Position numbers and translations under genes: made by a program | Shown here: piece after piece, positions 8,741 through 18,503 of the stretch | Layout: the number at the start of each line of letters is the position of its first letter | How positions within the stretch are numbered: position 1 is the stretch's first letter | NCBI GenBank assembly: GCA_965205535.1 | Contig: CBDBHH010000005.1 | Span: 3,410,001 to 3,474,000, forward strand | Direction of reading: 5' to 3' | Length of the DNA stretch: 64,000 nucleotides | Source: UBA8079 sp965205535 | Lineage (GTDB): Bacteria > Pseudomonadota > Alphaproteobacteria > UBA6615 | The notes under the pieces: model-generated | Seen by the model: only the letters and a program-made list of their open reading frames with translations | The model's database searches: none | What the model was told of the DNA's origin: nothing

Positions 8741-9724
8741 CTAGTCGATCGTCACGACCACGCCACCGACCTGTCGGCCTTCCTCGACCATTTCGTGGGC
8801 CGCGGCGATCTCCGAGAGCGGGAATTCGCCCGCGACCCGGCTCGTCAGCTTGCCTTCCGCCATCCAGCGGGAAATATCCGCTACCGACTGCGCCTTGAAG
8901 GCCTCGGGCATGGTGAAGCAGCCGATAATGCGCACCGTCGGCGACTTCATCAGGAAGCCGTAGAAGGAAAACGGCACGACCGGTTGCGCCATCGAGGCAT
9001 AGGCGGCGATGACCGCACCTGTTTTCACGACCTTCATCGTGGTCTCGATGTTGCCACCCAGTTCAACCTCGACCACCCGGTCGACACCCTTCCCGTCTGT
9101 AAGCTCCATCACGCGTTCCGCGACATCCTCGGTCTTGTAGTTGATCGTGTGGGTCGCGCCATCCTCCTGGGCCCGGGCGGCCTTCTCGTCCGAACTCACG
9201 GTCCCGATGACCGTCGCACCGCCGTTGCACGCCATCTGGACGGCATAGTTACCCACGGCACCGGCGGCACCGGTTACCAGAATGGTCTGCCCGTCCACCG
9301 GTCCATCGGTATAGACCAGCGGGTGGGCGGTCATTGCCGGAATGCCCAGGCACGCGCCTTCGGCAAAACTCTGGCCTTCGGGCAGAATATTGGCGCGCGA
9401 GGCAGGCAGGTTGATGTATTCCGCCGCCGTTCCGTTGCCGCGCTTCCAGTGCCCCTCATAGAGCCAGACCCGCTCACCGACGTGCGCCGGGTCGACGCCG
9501 GCACCCACCGCCTCGATGACGCCGGCTCCGTCGAAATGCGGGATCATCTGCTCCCCGATCATCGGCCCCCGTTCACCCGCACGGCGCTTCACGTCCAGCG
9601 GATTGATGCCCGAGGCATGCACCCGCACGAGCACCTCGCCGTCACCCGCGCTCGGCGCGTCCTGCTTACCGGTCTGAAAAATCTCGTTCGCGGCCCCAAA
9701 CGCCGCATACCAAGCTGCACGCAT
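8741..9724 (-). CDS. NADPH:quinone reductase-like MDR oxidoreductase
   Basis: This medium-chain dehydrogenase/reductase has 327 residues. A GroES-like N-terminal domain (SGINPLDVKRRAG, PHFDGAGVIEAVG) is followed by a Rossmann domain with the nucleotide motif VTGAAGAVGNYAVQMA near residue 155. No structural zinc cysteine cluster is present, which points to the quinone-reductase branch. Substrate is unknown. The second of two close ATGs (9724) is preferred because GGGGA lies 6 bases before it. It stands alone between the TpsB gene and dnaB. Confidence 0.85.
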   Translation of the reverse strand: MRAAWYAAFGAANEIFQTGKQDAPSAGDGEVLVRVHASGINPLDVKRRAGERGPMIGEQMIPHFDGAGVIEAVGAGVDPAHVGERVWLYEGHWKRGNGTAAEYINLPASRANILPEGQSFAEGACLGIPAMTAHPLVYTDGPVDGQTILVTGAAGAVGNYAVQMACNGGATVIGTVSSDEKAARAQEDGATHTINYKTEDVAERVMELTDGKGVDRVVEVELGGNIETTMKVVKTGAVIAAYASMAQPVVPFSFYGFLMKSPTVRIIGCFTMPEAFKAQSVADISRWMAEGKLTSRVAGEFPLSEIAAAHEMVEEGRQVGGVVVTID

Positions 9725-9926
9725 CTTCATTCCCCATTGGTTGTATCCGGACCAATATAGACCGCGCAGATCATCCGACCAGCCGCTTTGCGAGAGCCGT
9801 TACTCAGAATTCCGAATGTCGCAAGCGGAAATAACAACCGAATGAATCGGCTTATCCTCATGTTCCACCAGACTCACTGCAGAAGAGTACACTCTGGCAC
9901 CGCAAGCATCATTAGGGTGCAGCGCT

Positions 9927-11477
9927 ATGACCACGAGCGACATGACAGACCCGATGGCCGACGAAGCCGCCAACATCACACCTCTGCACGGAGATGAGGG
10001 TGGCATTGGATTCCGCTCTCCGCCCCATAATTTCGAGGCGGAGATGGCGCTTTTGGGCGCGATTCTGGTCAACAATCGCTCGTTCGAACGGGTCCAGGAG
10101 TTCCTGTTCCCCGAGCATTTCGCCGACCCGGCCCATGCCAGCGTGTATGCCGCCTGCGCGCATTTGATCGAGCATGGCCAAATCGCCGACCCGGTAACCT
10201 TGAAGAACTACTTCAAGGATGACGCGGATTTGAAGGCGATCGGCGGCCAGGCCTATATCGCGGAACTGGCGAATTCGGTCATCACCATCCAGAACGCGCT
10301 GGATCTCGGCCGCGAAGTCTATGACTGCTTCCTGCGGCGCGAGTTGATCGATATCGGCGGTCAGGTCGTCAACAACGCTTATGAGTACGAACTGGAAACC
10401 CCGGCGCCGCAGCAGATCGAACGCGCCGAGGAAATGCTGTTTCAGCTTGCCGAGGAAGGCTCCACCGAGACCGGGTTCCGGGACTTCAAAAGCGCCGTGA
10501 CCGGTGCCATCGACATGGCAGCTGCGGCCTACAAGCGCGACGGCCAGTTGGTGGGCGTGCCGACAGGTTTCACCGATCTCGACCAACTGCTGGGCGGATT
10601 GCATGAATCCGACCTGGTGATCGTCGCTGCGCGTCCTTCCATGGGCAAAACCGCGCTGGCCACGAATATCGCCTATCACGCGGCCTCAACAAAGCAACGC
10701 AAGGATGGCCCGGACGGAACGGATATCGAGGAAAGTGAGAGCGTCGCCTTCTTCTCACTCGAGATGTCGGCCGAACAGCTCGCCACGCGCATCATCTCGG
10801 AACAGGCCCATGTGCGTTCGGACTCGATCCGTCGCGGCGATGTGCGCGAAGAAGAGTACAACCGGGTCTTCGCCGTCTCTCAGGCGTTGCACGGCCTGAA
10901 GCTCTTCATCGACGACACGCCCGCACTGACCATGGCGCAAATCCGGACCCGGGCGCGGCGTCTCAAGCGCCAGCACGGGCTCAGCCTGATCATCATCGAC
11001 TATCTCCAGCTCATCAATCCGCCAGCCAACAGCCGCGGTGACAACCGGGTCCAGGAAGTCTCCCAGATAACCCGCGGCCTGAAGGCGCTGGCCAAGGAGC
11101 TCAATGTTCCCGTGATCGCGTTGAGCCAGTTGTCCCGCGCCGTCGAACAGCGTGAGGACAAGCGCCCGCAACTGTCGGATCTGCGTGAATCGGGCTCGAT
11201 CGAGCAGGACGCCGACGTCGTCACCTTCATCTATCGTGAGGAATATTACCGCGAGCGTGAGAAACCGACCCCGCGCGACAGCGAGAAGCAGGAAACCTAT
11301 CTGGAACGCGAGCAGCGTTACATGGAACTGATGGAAAAATGCCGAGGCAAGGCAGAGGTGATCGTCGCCAAACAGCGCCATGGTCCCATCGGGACGGTGG
11401 TGTTGCAGTTCAACGGCGATTACACGCAGTTTGCGGATTTGTCGCCGGACGACTACCTGCCCGAGGATCGGTACTAG
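9927..11477 (+). CDS. dnaB: replicative DNA helicase DnaB
   Basis: The 516-residue hexameric helicase unwinds DNA at the replication fork. It has an N-terminal DnaB domain (PPHNFEAEMALLGAIL, residues 30-150), a linker, and a RecA-like ATPase domain with Walker A ARPSMGKTAL (about 233), Walker B LIIIDYLQL (about 360) and the motif SQLSRAVEQREDKRP. An acidic insert (KDGPDGTDIEESES) after Walker A is longer than in E. coli DnaB. It begins the run dnaB-alr-mlaE-mlaF-radA-cvpA-purF, all on the plus strand with small gaps. Confidence 0.97.
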   Translation: MTTSDMTDPMADEAANITPLHGDEGGIGFRSPPHNFEAEMALLGAILVNNRSFERVQEFLFPEHFADPAHASVYAACAHLIEHGQIADPVTLKNYFKDDADLKAIGGQAYIAELANSVITIQNALDLGREVYDCFLRRELIDIGGQVVNNAYEYELETPAPQQIERAEEMLFQLAEEGSTETGFRDFKSAVTGAIDMAAAAYKRDGQLVGVPTGFTDLDQLLGGLHESDLVIVAARPSMGKTALATNIAYHAASTKQRKDGPDGTDIEESESVAFFSLEMSAEQLATRIISEQAHVRSDSIRRGDVREEEYNRVFAVSQALHGLKLFIDDTPALTMAQIRTRARRLKRQHGLSLIIIDYLQLINPPANSRGDNRVQEVSQITRGLKALAKELNVPVIALSQLSRAVEQREDKRPQLSDLRESGSIEQDADVVTFIYREEYYREREKPTPRDSEKQETYLEREQRYMELMEKCRGKAEVIVAKQRHGPIGTVVLQFNGDYTQFADLSPDDYLPEDRY

Positions 11478-11484
11478 GACATTG

Positions 11485-12642
11485 ATGGCCCGCGATATCG
11501 TCATCCCGGCCGATGCCGGCGCGGTCGCCGTTGTGGACCTTGATGCCATCGCTGAGAATTATCGCCTGATCCAGGCCACCTGCCCGGGGACAATTGTCGG
11601 CGCTGCGGTCAAAGCCGATGCCTACGGCCTCGGTGTCGGCCCCGCCACCCACACGCTGGCAGCGGCAGGTTGTGATACTTTTTTTGTCGCCACCCCGGCC
11701 GAGGGCGCGCATCTGCGCAAAACAGATACATCGGCCGAGATCATCGTCCTCAACGGACCGGAACCCGGCAGTATCGAAACATTCCTTGAAGCCCGGCTGA
11801 CTCCGACCCTCAACAGCCTGACCCAGATCGAGACATGGTCTGCCGCGCACGAAAGCGCTTCTCTCGACCGCATGGCGGCCTGGCTGCATGTCGACACCGG
11901 CATGAACCGCCTGGGGCTGGGTCCTGACGAACTCGAGATGCTGATCGCCCAACCCGAGCGCGTGAACGAGATGGGCGTTTCGACAATCCTGAGCCATCTC
12001 GCCTGTGCCGACATCCCGGCGCATCCGATGAACGCCGCCCAGCGAGAGCGGTTCGCGGCCATTTGCGCGCGCCTCATGCCGGTCATCGGGCCGTTTCACG
12101 CCAGCCTGGCGAATTCCCCCGGCGTCTTTCTGGGCCCTGAGTACCATTTTGATCTGGTCCGACCGGGCGCGGCGCTATACGGGATTCGGCCAACCGCCGA
12201 ATCCCCCAATCCCATAAAACAAGTAGTTGAAATTTATACGAAAATTCTGCAAACGCGGGACGTTGACACCCCCATGACCGTTGGATACGGTGCCGCCCAT
12301 CAGGTCACCGGAACCCGTCGGCTCGCGACCCTCGCGGCAGGTTATGCCGACGGATACCCTCGCGCCGCGGAAAACACGGCAGGTCATACGGAGGGCATGC
12401 GCATGTGCGCCTATATCGACGGCCACCCCGCCCCTCTCGTGGGACGCATCTCCATGGACCTGATCACCATCGATATCACCGACCTTCCCGCTGCACTTTG
12501 CCACCCCGGGCAAACGGTCGAACTGCTCGGGCCCAATACCACCCCCGACGACCTTGCGGACGCCGCCGGCACCATCGCCTACGAGGTGCTCAGCCGGTTG
12601 GGACCGAGATTGCATATCGAGTATCTGGGTGGGACAAGCTGA
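11485..12642 (+). CDS. alr: alanine racemase
   Basis: The 385-residue PLP enzyme interconverts L- and D-alanine for peptidoglycan. The PLP lysine lies in AAVKADAYGLG (near residue 37), WLHVDTGMNRLG is present, and the catalytic tyrosine lies in TVGYGAAH (about 270). The C-terminal beta domain ends LSRLGPRLHIEYLGG. The ATG at 11485 is the first in-frame ATG after the dnaB stop (7 bases); a TTG codon lies directly before it. The gene ends 2 bases before mlaE. Confidence 0.95.
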   Translation: MARDIVIPADAGAVAVVDLDAIAENYRLIQATCPGTIVGAAVKADAYGLGVGPATHTLAAAGCDTFFVATPAEGAHLRKTDTSAEIIVLNGPEPGSIETFLEARLTPTLNSLTQIETWSAAHESASLDRMAAWLHVDTGMNRLGLGPDELEMLIAQPERVNEMGVSTILSHLACADIPAHPMNAAQRERFAAICARLMPVIGPFHASLANSPGVFLGPEYHFDLVRPGAALYGIRPTAESPNPIKQVVEIYTKILQTRDVDTPMTVGYGAAHQVTGTRRLATLAAGYADGYPRAAENTAGHTEGMRMCAYIDGHPAPLVGRISMDLITIDITDLPAALCHPGQTVELLGPNTTPDDLADAAGTIAYEVLSRLGPRLHIEYLGGTS

Positions 12643-12644
12643 TC

Positions 12645-13415
12645 ATGCGTTTCCTGGCATCCATCGGCCGCGGCACGATTTCCACCTTCGCCACGATCGG
12701 CCAGATCGCGACCTTTGCGGGCATCGGCCTGTATCACTGTGTGCGACCGCCCTTCTATCCGCGCCTGATCGTTCAACAGATGATCGAGATCGGCTACTAC
12801 TCCCTGCCGGTCGTCGGCCTGACGGCGATTTTCACCGGTGCCGTCCTCGCCTTGCAGAGCTTCAGCGGCTTCGGGTTTGCCGGCGAAGCGACAATCGCCA
12901 ACGTCGTCGTCTGGGGTATCACGCGCGAACTGGGACCCGTTCTCGCCGGCCTGATGGTCGCCGGCCGCATCGGCGCCGCGATGGCGGCGGAAATAGGCAC
13001 GATGCGCGTTACCGAACAGATCGACGCACTGACCACCCTGTCGACCAACCCCTACAAGTATCTCGTCGCACCACGCCTGATCGCCGCGATCGCCATGCTG
13101 CCGCTGCTGGTGCTGGTCGCGGACATTATCGGTGTGCTCGGCGGGTTTCTGGTCTCGATCTACGATTTTGGCTTCAACCCGACGACCTATCTGAAAAGCA
13201 CATGGGACAGCCTCGATGGCACCGGCTTCCTGTCCGGCCTGGTCAAGGCCGCGGTCTTCGGCTTCCTCGTCGCCCTGATGGGGACCTATCATGGCTATCA
13301 CTCCAAGGGTGGTGCGCAAGGTGTCGGTCAGGCGACGACCAATGCGGTGGTCTCGGCCTCGATCCTTCTGCTGTTGTTCAACTTCATCATCACCGCACTG
13401 TTCTTCGCCTCATGA
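12645..13415 (+). CDS. mlaE: MlaE-family ABC transporter permease
   Basis: The 256-residue membrane protein has five to six hydrophobic segments and the MlaE signature GFAGEATIANVVVWGITRELGPVLAGLMVAG-type region, followed by EIGTMRVTEQIDAL. In other bacteria it forms the inner-membrane channel of the Mla phospholipid transport complex, with the ATPase MlaF and the lipid carrier MlaD. The ATPase follows with a 4-base overlap (ATGA). No mlaD, mlaB or mlaC is adjacent in this window, so the partners must be elsewhere. Confidence 0.9.
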   Translation: MRFLASIGRGTISTFATIGQIATFAGIGLYHCVRPPFYPRLIVQQMIEIGYYSLPVVGLTAIFTGAVLALQSFSGFGFAGEATIANVVVWGITRELGPVLAGLMVAGRIGAAMAAEIGTMRVTEQIDALTTLSTNPYKYLVAPRLIAAIAMLPLLVLVADIIGVLGGFLVSIYDFGFNPTTYLKSTWDSLDGTGFLSGLVKAAVFGFLVALMGTYHGYHSKGGAQGVGQATTNAVVSASILLLLFNFIITALFFAS

Positions 13416-14194
13416 CCGTCGTCGGCGATGCGCCGAAGATTTCGGTCAAGGGCCTTCACAAGGCCTTCGGCGCCAACGAAGTTTTGCGCGGTATCGACCT
13501 GGATTTGCCCGTAGGCAGTTCGCTTGCCGTAATCGGCGGGTCGGGCACCGGCAAATCGGTTTTGATCAAATCCATCATCGGCCTGCTCGAGCCGGACTCG
13601 GGTTCCGTACTGATTGACGGCGAGGAAACTCTCGGCCTGGCGCCGCGCGAACGCGAGCGGGTCACCCGAAAATTCGGCATGCTGTTCCAGGGCACTGCCC
13701 TGTTCGACAGCCTGCCCGTCTGGGAAAACGTCGCTTTCGGACTGATCCAAAGTCAGGGCGTGCGACGTCGTGACGCCCGCGCGGCGGCCCTGGAAGCAAT
13801 GAACATGGTCGGCCTCGATAGCGATATCGCCGAGCGATCTCCAGCCGAGCTGTCGGGAGGCATGCAGAAGCGCGCCGGCCTGGCGCGGGCGATCGCAACG
13901 AAGCCCGACATCATGTTTTTCGACGAACCGACGACCGGACTGGACCCGATCATGGGCAGCGTCATCGACAGCCTGATTGTAAAATCCGTCCGCGAGTTGG
14001 GGGCGACTGCGCTGACGATTACACATGACATGGCGAGCGCGCGGCGAATCGCCGACAATGTGGCCATGATCTACCAGGGTCGGATCGTATGGCACGGTCC
14101 GGTCGCGGAGATCGATCACTCTGGAAACGACATGGTCGACCAGTTCATCAACGGGCGCTCTATCGGGCCGATCCAGCTTCAGGTTGCGGTCTAG
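13412..14194 (+). CDS. mlaF: MlaF-family ABC transporter ATPase
   Basis: The 260-residue ATPase has Walker A GGSGTGKSVL (about 43-52), Q-loop MLFQGTALFDSLPVWENVAF, signature ELSGGMQKRAGLARAIA, and Walker B IMFFDEPTTGLDP. The LFDSL and SGGMQKR wording is typical of the MlaF/TTG2A group that energises retrograde phospholipid transport. The start overlaps the mlaE stop (ATGA), so the two are translationally coupled. It ends 3 bases before radA. Confidence 0.92.
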   Translation: MTVVGDAPKISVKGLHKAFGANEVLRGIDLDLPVGSSLAVIGGSGTGKSVLIKSIIGLLEPDSGSVLIDGEETLGLAPRERERVTRKFGMLFQGTALFDSLPVWENVAFGLIQSQGVRRRDARAAALEAMNMVGLDSDIAERSPAELSGGMQKRAGLARAIATKPDIMFFDEPTTGLDPIMGSVIDSLIVKSVRELGATALTITHDMASARRIADNVAMIYQGRIVWHGPVAEIDHSGNDMVDQFINGRSIGPIQLQVAV

Positions 14195-14197
14195 GCG

Positions 14198-15604
14198 ATG
14201 GCGCGCGCCACAAGCAATTTCGTTTGCCAGTCCTGCGGTGCGGTGCACCGCAAGTGGAGCGGCAAATGTGACGGCTGCGGTGAATGGAACTCGATCGTCG
14301 AGGAATCCGGCGAAACCAACGTACCCAAGGGCGTCACCAAGGCCGGGGGCAAGGCCGTCGCGTTCACGTCGCTGGACGGTGCGCCTGACGAGCGCACCCG
14401 GCGCATGACCGGCATGGCCGAGCTCGACCGGGTCTGCGGCGGCGGTATGGTACCGGGCTCGGCATTGCTGGTCGGCGGTGACCCGGGGATCGGCAAATCG
14501 ACCCTGCTGCTGCAAGCGGCCGCGATGCTCGCCAAATCCGGGGCTTCCGTGGCCTATATCTCGGGCGAGGAAGCGATCGATCAAATCCGTCTGCGTGCCG
14601 CGCGCCTCGGACTGGCTGATGCGCCGGTCGACCTGGCTTCGGCCACAAATGTTCGCGATATCCTTGCCGCGCTCGATACCGTCGGCGGCGCCGACGTGGC
14701 GATCATCGATTCCATCCAGACAATGTATGCCGACAATCTCGACTCCGCGCCCGGCACCGTGGCCCAGGTGCGCACCTGCGCGCAGGAACTTATCCGCGTC
14801 GCCAAACGGCGCGGCGTGACCATGATCCTGGTCGGGCATGTCACCAAGGAAGGGGCGATTGCCGGACCCCGGGTGCTCGAGCATATGGTCGATGCGGTTT
14901 TGTATTTCGAAGGCGAGCGCGCCAACCAGTACCGCCTGCTGCGGGCGGTCAAGAACCGCTTCGGTGCCACGGACGAGATCGGCGTCTTCGAGATGACCGA
15001 TACCGGCCTGGCCGAGGTCGAGAACCCATCGGAGCTTTTCATTGCGGGCCATAGCGACACGACCAGCGGTTCCGCAGTATTCGCCGGCATCGAGGGAACG
15101 CGCCCCTTGCTGGTCGAAATTCAGGCGCTGGTCGCGCCGACGGCGCTCGGCACGCCGCGGCGCGCGGTGGTCGGCTGGGATTCGAGCCGCCTGGCGATGA
15201 TCATCGCGGTCCTGCAGACCCGATGTGGGATGAACATGGGCTCCCATGACGTCTATCTGAACGTTGCCGGCGGCCTGCGGGTTGGCGAACCCGCCGCCGA
15301 TCTGGCGGTGGCCGCTGCGCTTGTGTCAGCTCACCTGGAACAGCCCCTGCCGCCACGCACCGTGGTTTTCGGCGAAATCGGGCTTGGTGGCGAAGTGCGC
15401 GGGGTCGGTCAGGCCGATGCGCGCCTGCGCGAGGCCGAAAAGCTGGGGTTTGAAAGCGCCTGGACACCGCCGCTAAGCAGCGGCCGCAAGCAAAGCGGCA
15501 AAACCGGACAAACCAGCCTCAACGTCGGTGAGATCACCAAGCTACGCGACCTTTTCGACCGGTTCGACGCAACGCCGCAACGCGGCAATCTGGCGACAGT
15601 CTAG
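14198..15604 (+). CDS. radA: DNA repair protein RadA
   Basis: The 468-residue ATPase helps extend recombination intermediates with RecA. The N-terminal zinc finger reads CQSCG...CDGCGEW (residues 9-30). The ATPase has Walker A GGDPGIGKSTLLLQ (about 90), the RadA-specific KNRFG motif (about 250), and a C-terminal Lon-like domain containing GSHDVYLNVAGGLR. The length fits the family. It is flanked at 3-base spacing by mlaF and cvpA; radA-cvpA-purF linkage is common in this class. Confidence 0.96.
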   Translation: MARATSNFVCQSCGAVHRKWSGKCDGCGEWNSIVEESGETNVPKGVTKAGGKAVAFTSLDGAPDERTRRMTGMAELDRVCGGGMVPGSALLVGGDPGIGKSTLLLQAAAMLAKSGASVAYISGEEAIDQIRLRAARLGLADAPVDLASATNVRDILAALDTVGGADVAIIDSIQTMYADNLDSAPGTVAQVRTCAQELIRVAKRRGVTMILVGHVTKEGAIAGPRVLEHMVDAVLYFEGERANQYRLLRAVKNRFGATDEIGVFEMTDTGLAEVENPSELFIAGHSDTTSGSAVFAGIEGTRPLLVEIQALVAPTALGTPRRAVVGWDSSRLAMIIAVLQTRCGMNMGSHDVYLNVAGGLRVGEPAADLAVAAALVSAHLEQPLPPRTVVFGEIGLGGEVRGVGQADARLREAEKLGFESAWTPPLSSGRKQSGKTGQTSLNVGEITKLRDLFDRFDATPQRGNLATV

Positions 15605-15607
15605 ACC

Positions 15608-16273
15608 ATGGAATTCGGTGGATTCAGCCTGTTCGACATCGCGGTGCTCGCGATCATCTTCCTGGGCGCCCTGTTTGGCCTGGTCACCGGGTTCGTGCGT
15701 GGCGGCCTGTTCGTCGCCTCGTGGATCGGCGCCGGCCTGATCACGATCTTCGGCCTGGAGCATGTATCCCCCATCGCCGCCCAATATGTCAGCCCGGAAT
15801 GGCTGGCAGGCCTGGTCGCCGGCGGCGCGTTGTTCATTGTGGCGCTGATCGTGCTTCATCTCCTGAGCCACATACTCAGCGGATGGGTCCGCGCGGGGCG
15901 GCTCAATGCACTTGATCGCTCGCTTGGCCTTCTGGCCGGGCTGGCCACGGCCGGAATCGTGATCTCCGTTGCCTTTCTCTTCCTCAGCGACGTGTTTGAG
16001 GACGATCCACCGCCCTGGGTGGAGACCGCTCGCACCCTCCCGGTGGTCGAGCGCGGCGCACTTATGGTCAAGGAAATGCTGCCGGCAAAGATCATTGGCG
16101 ACACGGGAAATGCACTGGAGCGTGCGCAGGAACGCGCCAACGATATCGATGCCGCGCGCGAAGCGCTCGACCGCCTCACCCGTCCACCCGATTCCTCTGC
16201 GCCACAGCCGCAAGAAGGGTATAACGAGCGCGAGCGCGATGGCCTCGAAGATCTGATTCGGCGGAACCAGTGA
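15608..16273 (+). CDS. cvpA: CvpA family membrane protein
   Basis: The 221-residue protein starts FDIAVLAIIFLGALFGLVTGFVRG and has four hydrophobic segments within the first 130 residues, followed by a charged soluble tail. It matches the CvpA family (colicin V production / bile and envelope stress tolerance). CvpA is next to purF in many proteobacteria, as here, with the purF start overlapping its stop. The molecular function is not established. Confidence 0.9.
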   Translation: MEFGGFSLFDIAVLAIIFLGALFGLVTGFVRGGLFVASWIGAGLITIFGLEHVSPIAAQYVSPEWLAGLVAGGALFIVALIVLHLLSHILSGWVRAGRLNALDRSLGLLAGLATAGIVISVAFLFLSDVFEDDPPPWVETARTLPVVERGALMVKEMLPAKIIGDTGNALERAQERANDIDAAREALDRLTRPPDSSAPQPQEGYNERERDGLEDLIRRNQ

Positions 16274-17745
16274 CCAACATGTTTACAACCCACCCGTTCC
16301 AGGCCGGCAGCGATCCGGACAAGTTCCACGAAGAGTGCGGCGTGTTCGGCGTGTTCGGCACCGAGGATGCGGCCGCTTTTACCGCGCTCGGCCTGCATGC
16401 CTTGCAACATCGTGGACAGGAAGCCGCCGGAATCGTCTCCTATGACGGCAAGCGCTTTCATCCCCACCGGTCGATGGGCCTGGTTGGCGATATCTTCAGT
16501 GACCGGGCGGTGATTGATCGGATGCCCGGCGACTCCGCCATCGGTCACAACCGCTACTCCACCGCCGGCGAGACGGTGTTGCGTAACGTGCAGCCCCTCT
16601 ATGCCGACTACAGCTTCGGCGGGCTGGCGCTCGCGCATAACGGCAACCTGACCAATGCACGCCAGCTGCGCCGCGAACTCGTCCAGGCGGGTTCCCTCTT
16701 TCAATCGACGATGGATACGGAGGTGATCCAGCATCTGATTGCCACCAGCCGGGAGGCGCGCCTTCTCGACCGGGTCATCGAAGCGCTGCGCGCCATCGAC
16801 GGCGCCTACTCTCTCGTCGCGCTGTCGCGCCGCAAACTGATCGGCGCGCGCGATCCCCTCGGCGTCCGGCCGTTGGTCCTCGGAAAAGTTGGCGACGCCT
16901 GGGTGCTGGCATCGGAAACCTGCGCACTCGATATCATCGGCGCTGATTTCGTGCGCGACGTCGAACCGGGAGAGATCATCATCATCGACGATGATGGTCT
17001 GCACTCGCACAAACCAACCCCGCCGATGCGCAAGCGCTTCTGCATTTTCGAGTATATCTATTTCGCCCGTCCGGACTCCAACGTCGACGGCAAGAACGTC
17101 TATGAAGCCCGCAAGGCAATTGGCGCCGAGATCGCGCGTGAAACCCCTGTCGACGCAGATCTGGTGATCCCGGTCCCCGACAGCGGCGTGCCGGCGGCCA
17201 TTGGCTACGCCGCCGAAGCCGGAATCCCGTTCGAACTCGGCCTGATCCGCAATCACTATGTCGGGCGCACTTTCATCGAGCCCACCGACGAGATTCGTCA
17301 TCTCGGTGTCCGGCTGAAACATAATGCAAACCGCGGCCAGCTCGACGGCAAACGCGTGATCCTTGTTGATGACAGTATTGTTCGCGGCACGACATCCCAG
17401 AAAATCGTCGAGATGGTCCGAAATGCCGGCGCCGCCGAAGTCCATGTCCGGATTTCGAGCCCGCCCACGAGAAGCCCCTGCTTCTACGGCATTGATACTC
17501 CACAGGCATCCGAACTCCTGGCAGCGAATAATGACGTCGAGGAAATTCGCAAACTGATCGGTGCCGACAGCCTCGCCTATGTCTCCATGGACGGGCTCTA
17601 CCGCGCCATGGGAGAGACCGGGCGTGACAACGAGGCGCCGCAATATTGTGACGCCTGCTTCAGCGGCGAATATCCGATTACCCTCACCGACATGAACGAC
17701 ACCGACAACACATCGCAGATGTCGCTTCTCGCCGAGTTGGCCTAG
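16270..17745 (+). CDS. purF: amidophosphoribosyltransferase
   Basis: The first committed step of purine synthesis converts PRPP and glutamine to 5-phosphoribosylamine. The Ntn nucleophile cysteine lies in EECGVFGVFG after a propeptide of about 22 residues. The PRTase site reads VILVDDSIVRGTTS (about 360). Cysteines at KRFCIF, SPCFYG and CDACF match the four iron-sulfur ligands of the B. subtilis-type enzyme, so an oxygen-sensitive cluster is likely. The GTG at 16270 overlaps the cvpA stop (GTGA); an ATG at 16279 is an alternative. Length is 491 residues. Confidence 0.96.
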   Translation: MTNMFTTHPFQAGSDPDKFHEECGVFGVFGTEDAAAFTALGLHALQHRGQEAAGIVSYDGKRFHPHRSMGLVGDIFSDRAVIDRMPGDSAIGHNRYSTAGETVLRNVQPLYADYSFGGLALAHNGNLTNARQLRRELVQAGSLFQSTMDTEVIQHLIATSREARLLDRVIEALRAIDGAYSLVALSRRKLIGARDPLGVRPLVLGKVGDAWVLASETCALDIIGADFVRDVEPGEIIIIDDDGLHSHKPTPPMRKRFCIFEYIYFARPDSNVDGKNVYEARKAIGAEIARETPVDADLVIPVPDSGVPAAIGYAAEAGIPFELGLIRNHYVGRTFIEPTDEIRHLGVRLKHNANRGQLDGKRVILVDDSIVRGTTSQKIVEMVRNAGAAEVHVRISSPPTRSPCFYGIDTPQASELLAANNDVEEIRKLIGADSLAYVSMDGLYRAMGETGRDNEAPQYCDACFSGEYPITLTDMNDTDNTSQMSLLAELA

Positions 17746-17754
17746 AGAGAGATA

Positions 17755-18480
17755 ATGTCGGACATGACTGCAAACACAGGTGCGCTTGCGGGCGGCGTGG
17801 CACTGATTACCGGTGCCTCACGTGGGGTCGGCGCGGCCGTCGCCCGGCGATTCGCCGCCGAGGGAGCGCATGTCATTCTGCTCGCCCGCACGGTCGGTGG
17901 GCTTGAGGAGGTCGACGACGCGATCAAGGCGGCCGGTGGCCAGGCCACGCTGGTACCGTGCGACCTGACGGAGTTCGAGGCGATCGATACGCTGGGTCCG
18001 GCCTTGCTGGACCGTTTCGACAAGCTCGACATTCTCGTCGGGAACGCCGGTGCGCTGGGGGATATGACGCCTCTCACACATTACGACGCCAAGGCGTGGC
18101 ATGAGGTCTTCGACGTCAACGTCCATGCGAACTGGCGCCTGATCCGCACGCTGGACCCGCTGTTACAGCGTTCGGATGCCGGGCGCGCGATCATGGTAAC
18201 GAGCGGTGCTGCATCAAACCCACGTGCCTTCTGGGGCGCCTACGCGGTCACCAAGGCGGCTCTGGAGACGATGGTGCATGTCTGGGCATCGGAACTGGCC
18301 AATACGAACGTCCGCGTGAATCTGCTCAATCCCGGTGCGACGCGGACGGGCATGCGCGCGACCGCCTTTCCCAGTGAAGACCCGGAAACGCTGAAGACGC
18401 CCGAGGACATCACCGGTGCGTTTGTGGAACTGGCGTCACCGGAATGCGAACGACATGGCGAGCGGATCGACCTCGCCTGA
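17755..18480 (+). CDS. SDR family oxidoreductase
   Basis: The 241-residue short-chain dehydrogenase has the cofactor motif TGASRGVG (about 20), NAGAL (about 100), the catalytic serine in VTSGAA and YAVTK. The C terminus (ELASPECERHGERIDLA) is short and lacks the typical GxxxxVDGG end. It resembles the 'SDR after purF' genes of alphaproteobacteria, but the substrate is unknown. It follows purF by 9 bases and may be cotranscribed. It is convergent with der. Confidence 0.88.
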   Translation: MSDMTANTGALAGGVALITGASRGVGAAVARRFAAEGAHVILLARTVGGLEEVDDAIKAAGGQATLVPCDLTEFEAIDTLGPALLDRFDKLDILVGNAGALGDMTPLTHYDAKAWHEVFDVNVHANWRLIRTLDPLLQRSDAGRAIMVTSGAASNPRAFWGAYAVTKAALETMVHVWASELANTNVRVNLLNPGATRTGMRATAFPSEDPETLKTPEDITGAFVELASPECERHGERIDLA

Positions 18481-18503
18481 AAATCAGGCCTGCCCGGCCG
18501 AAA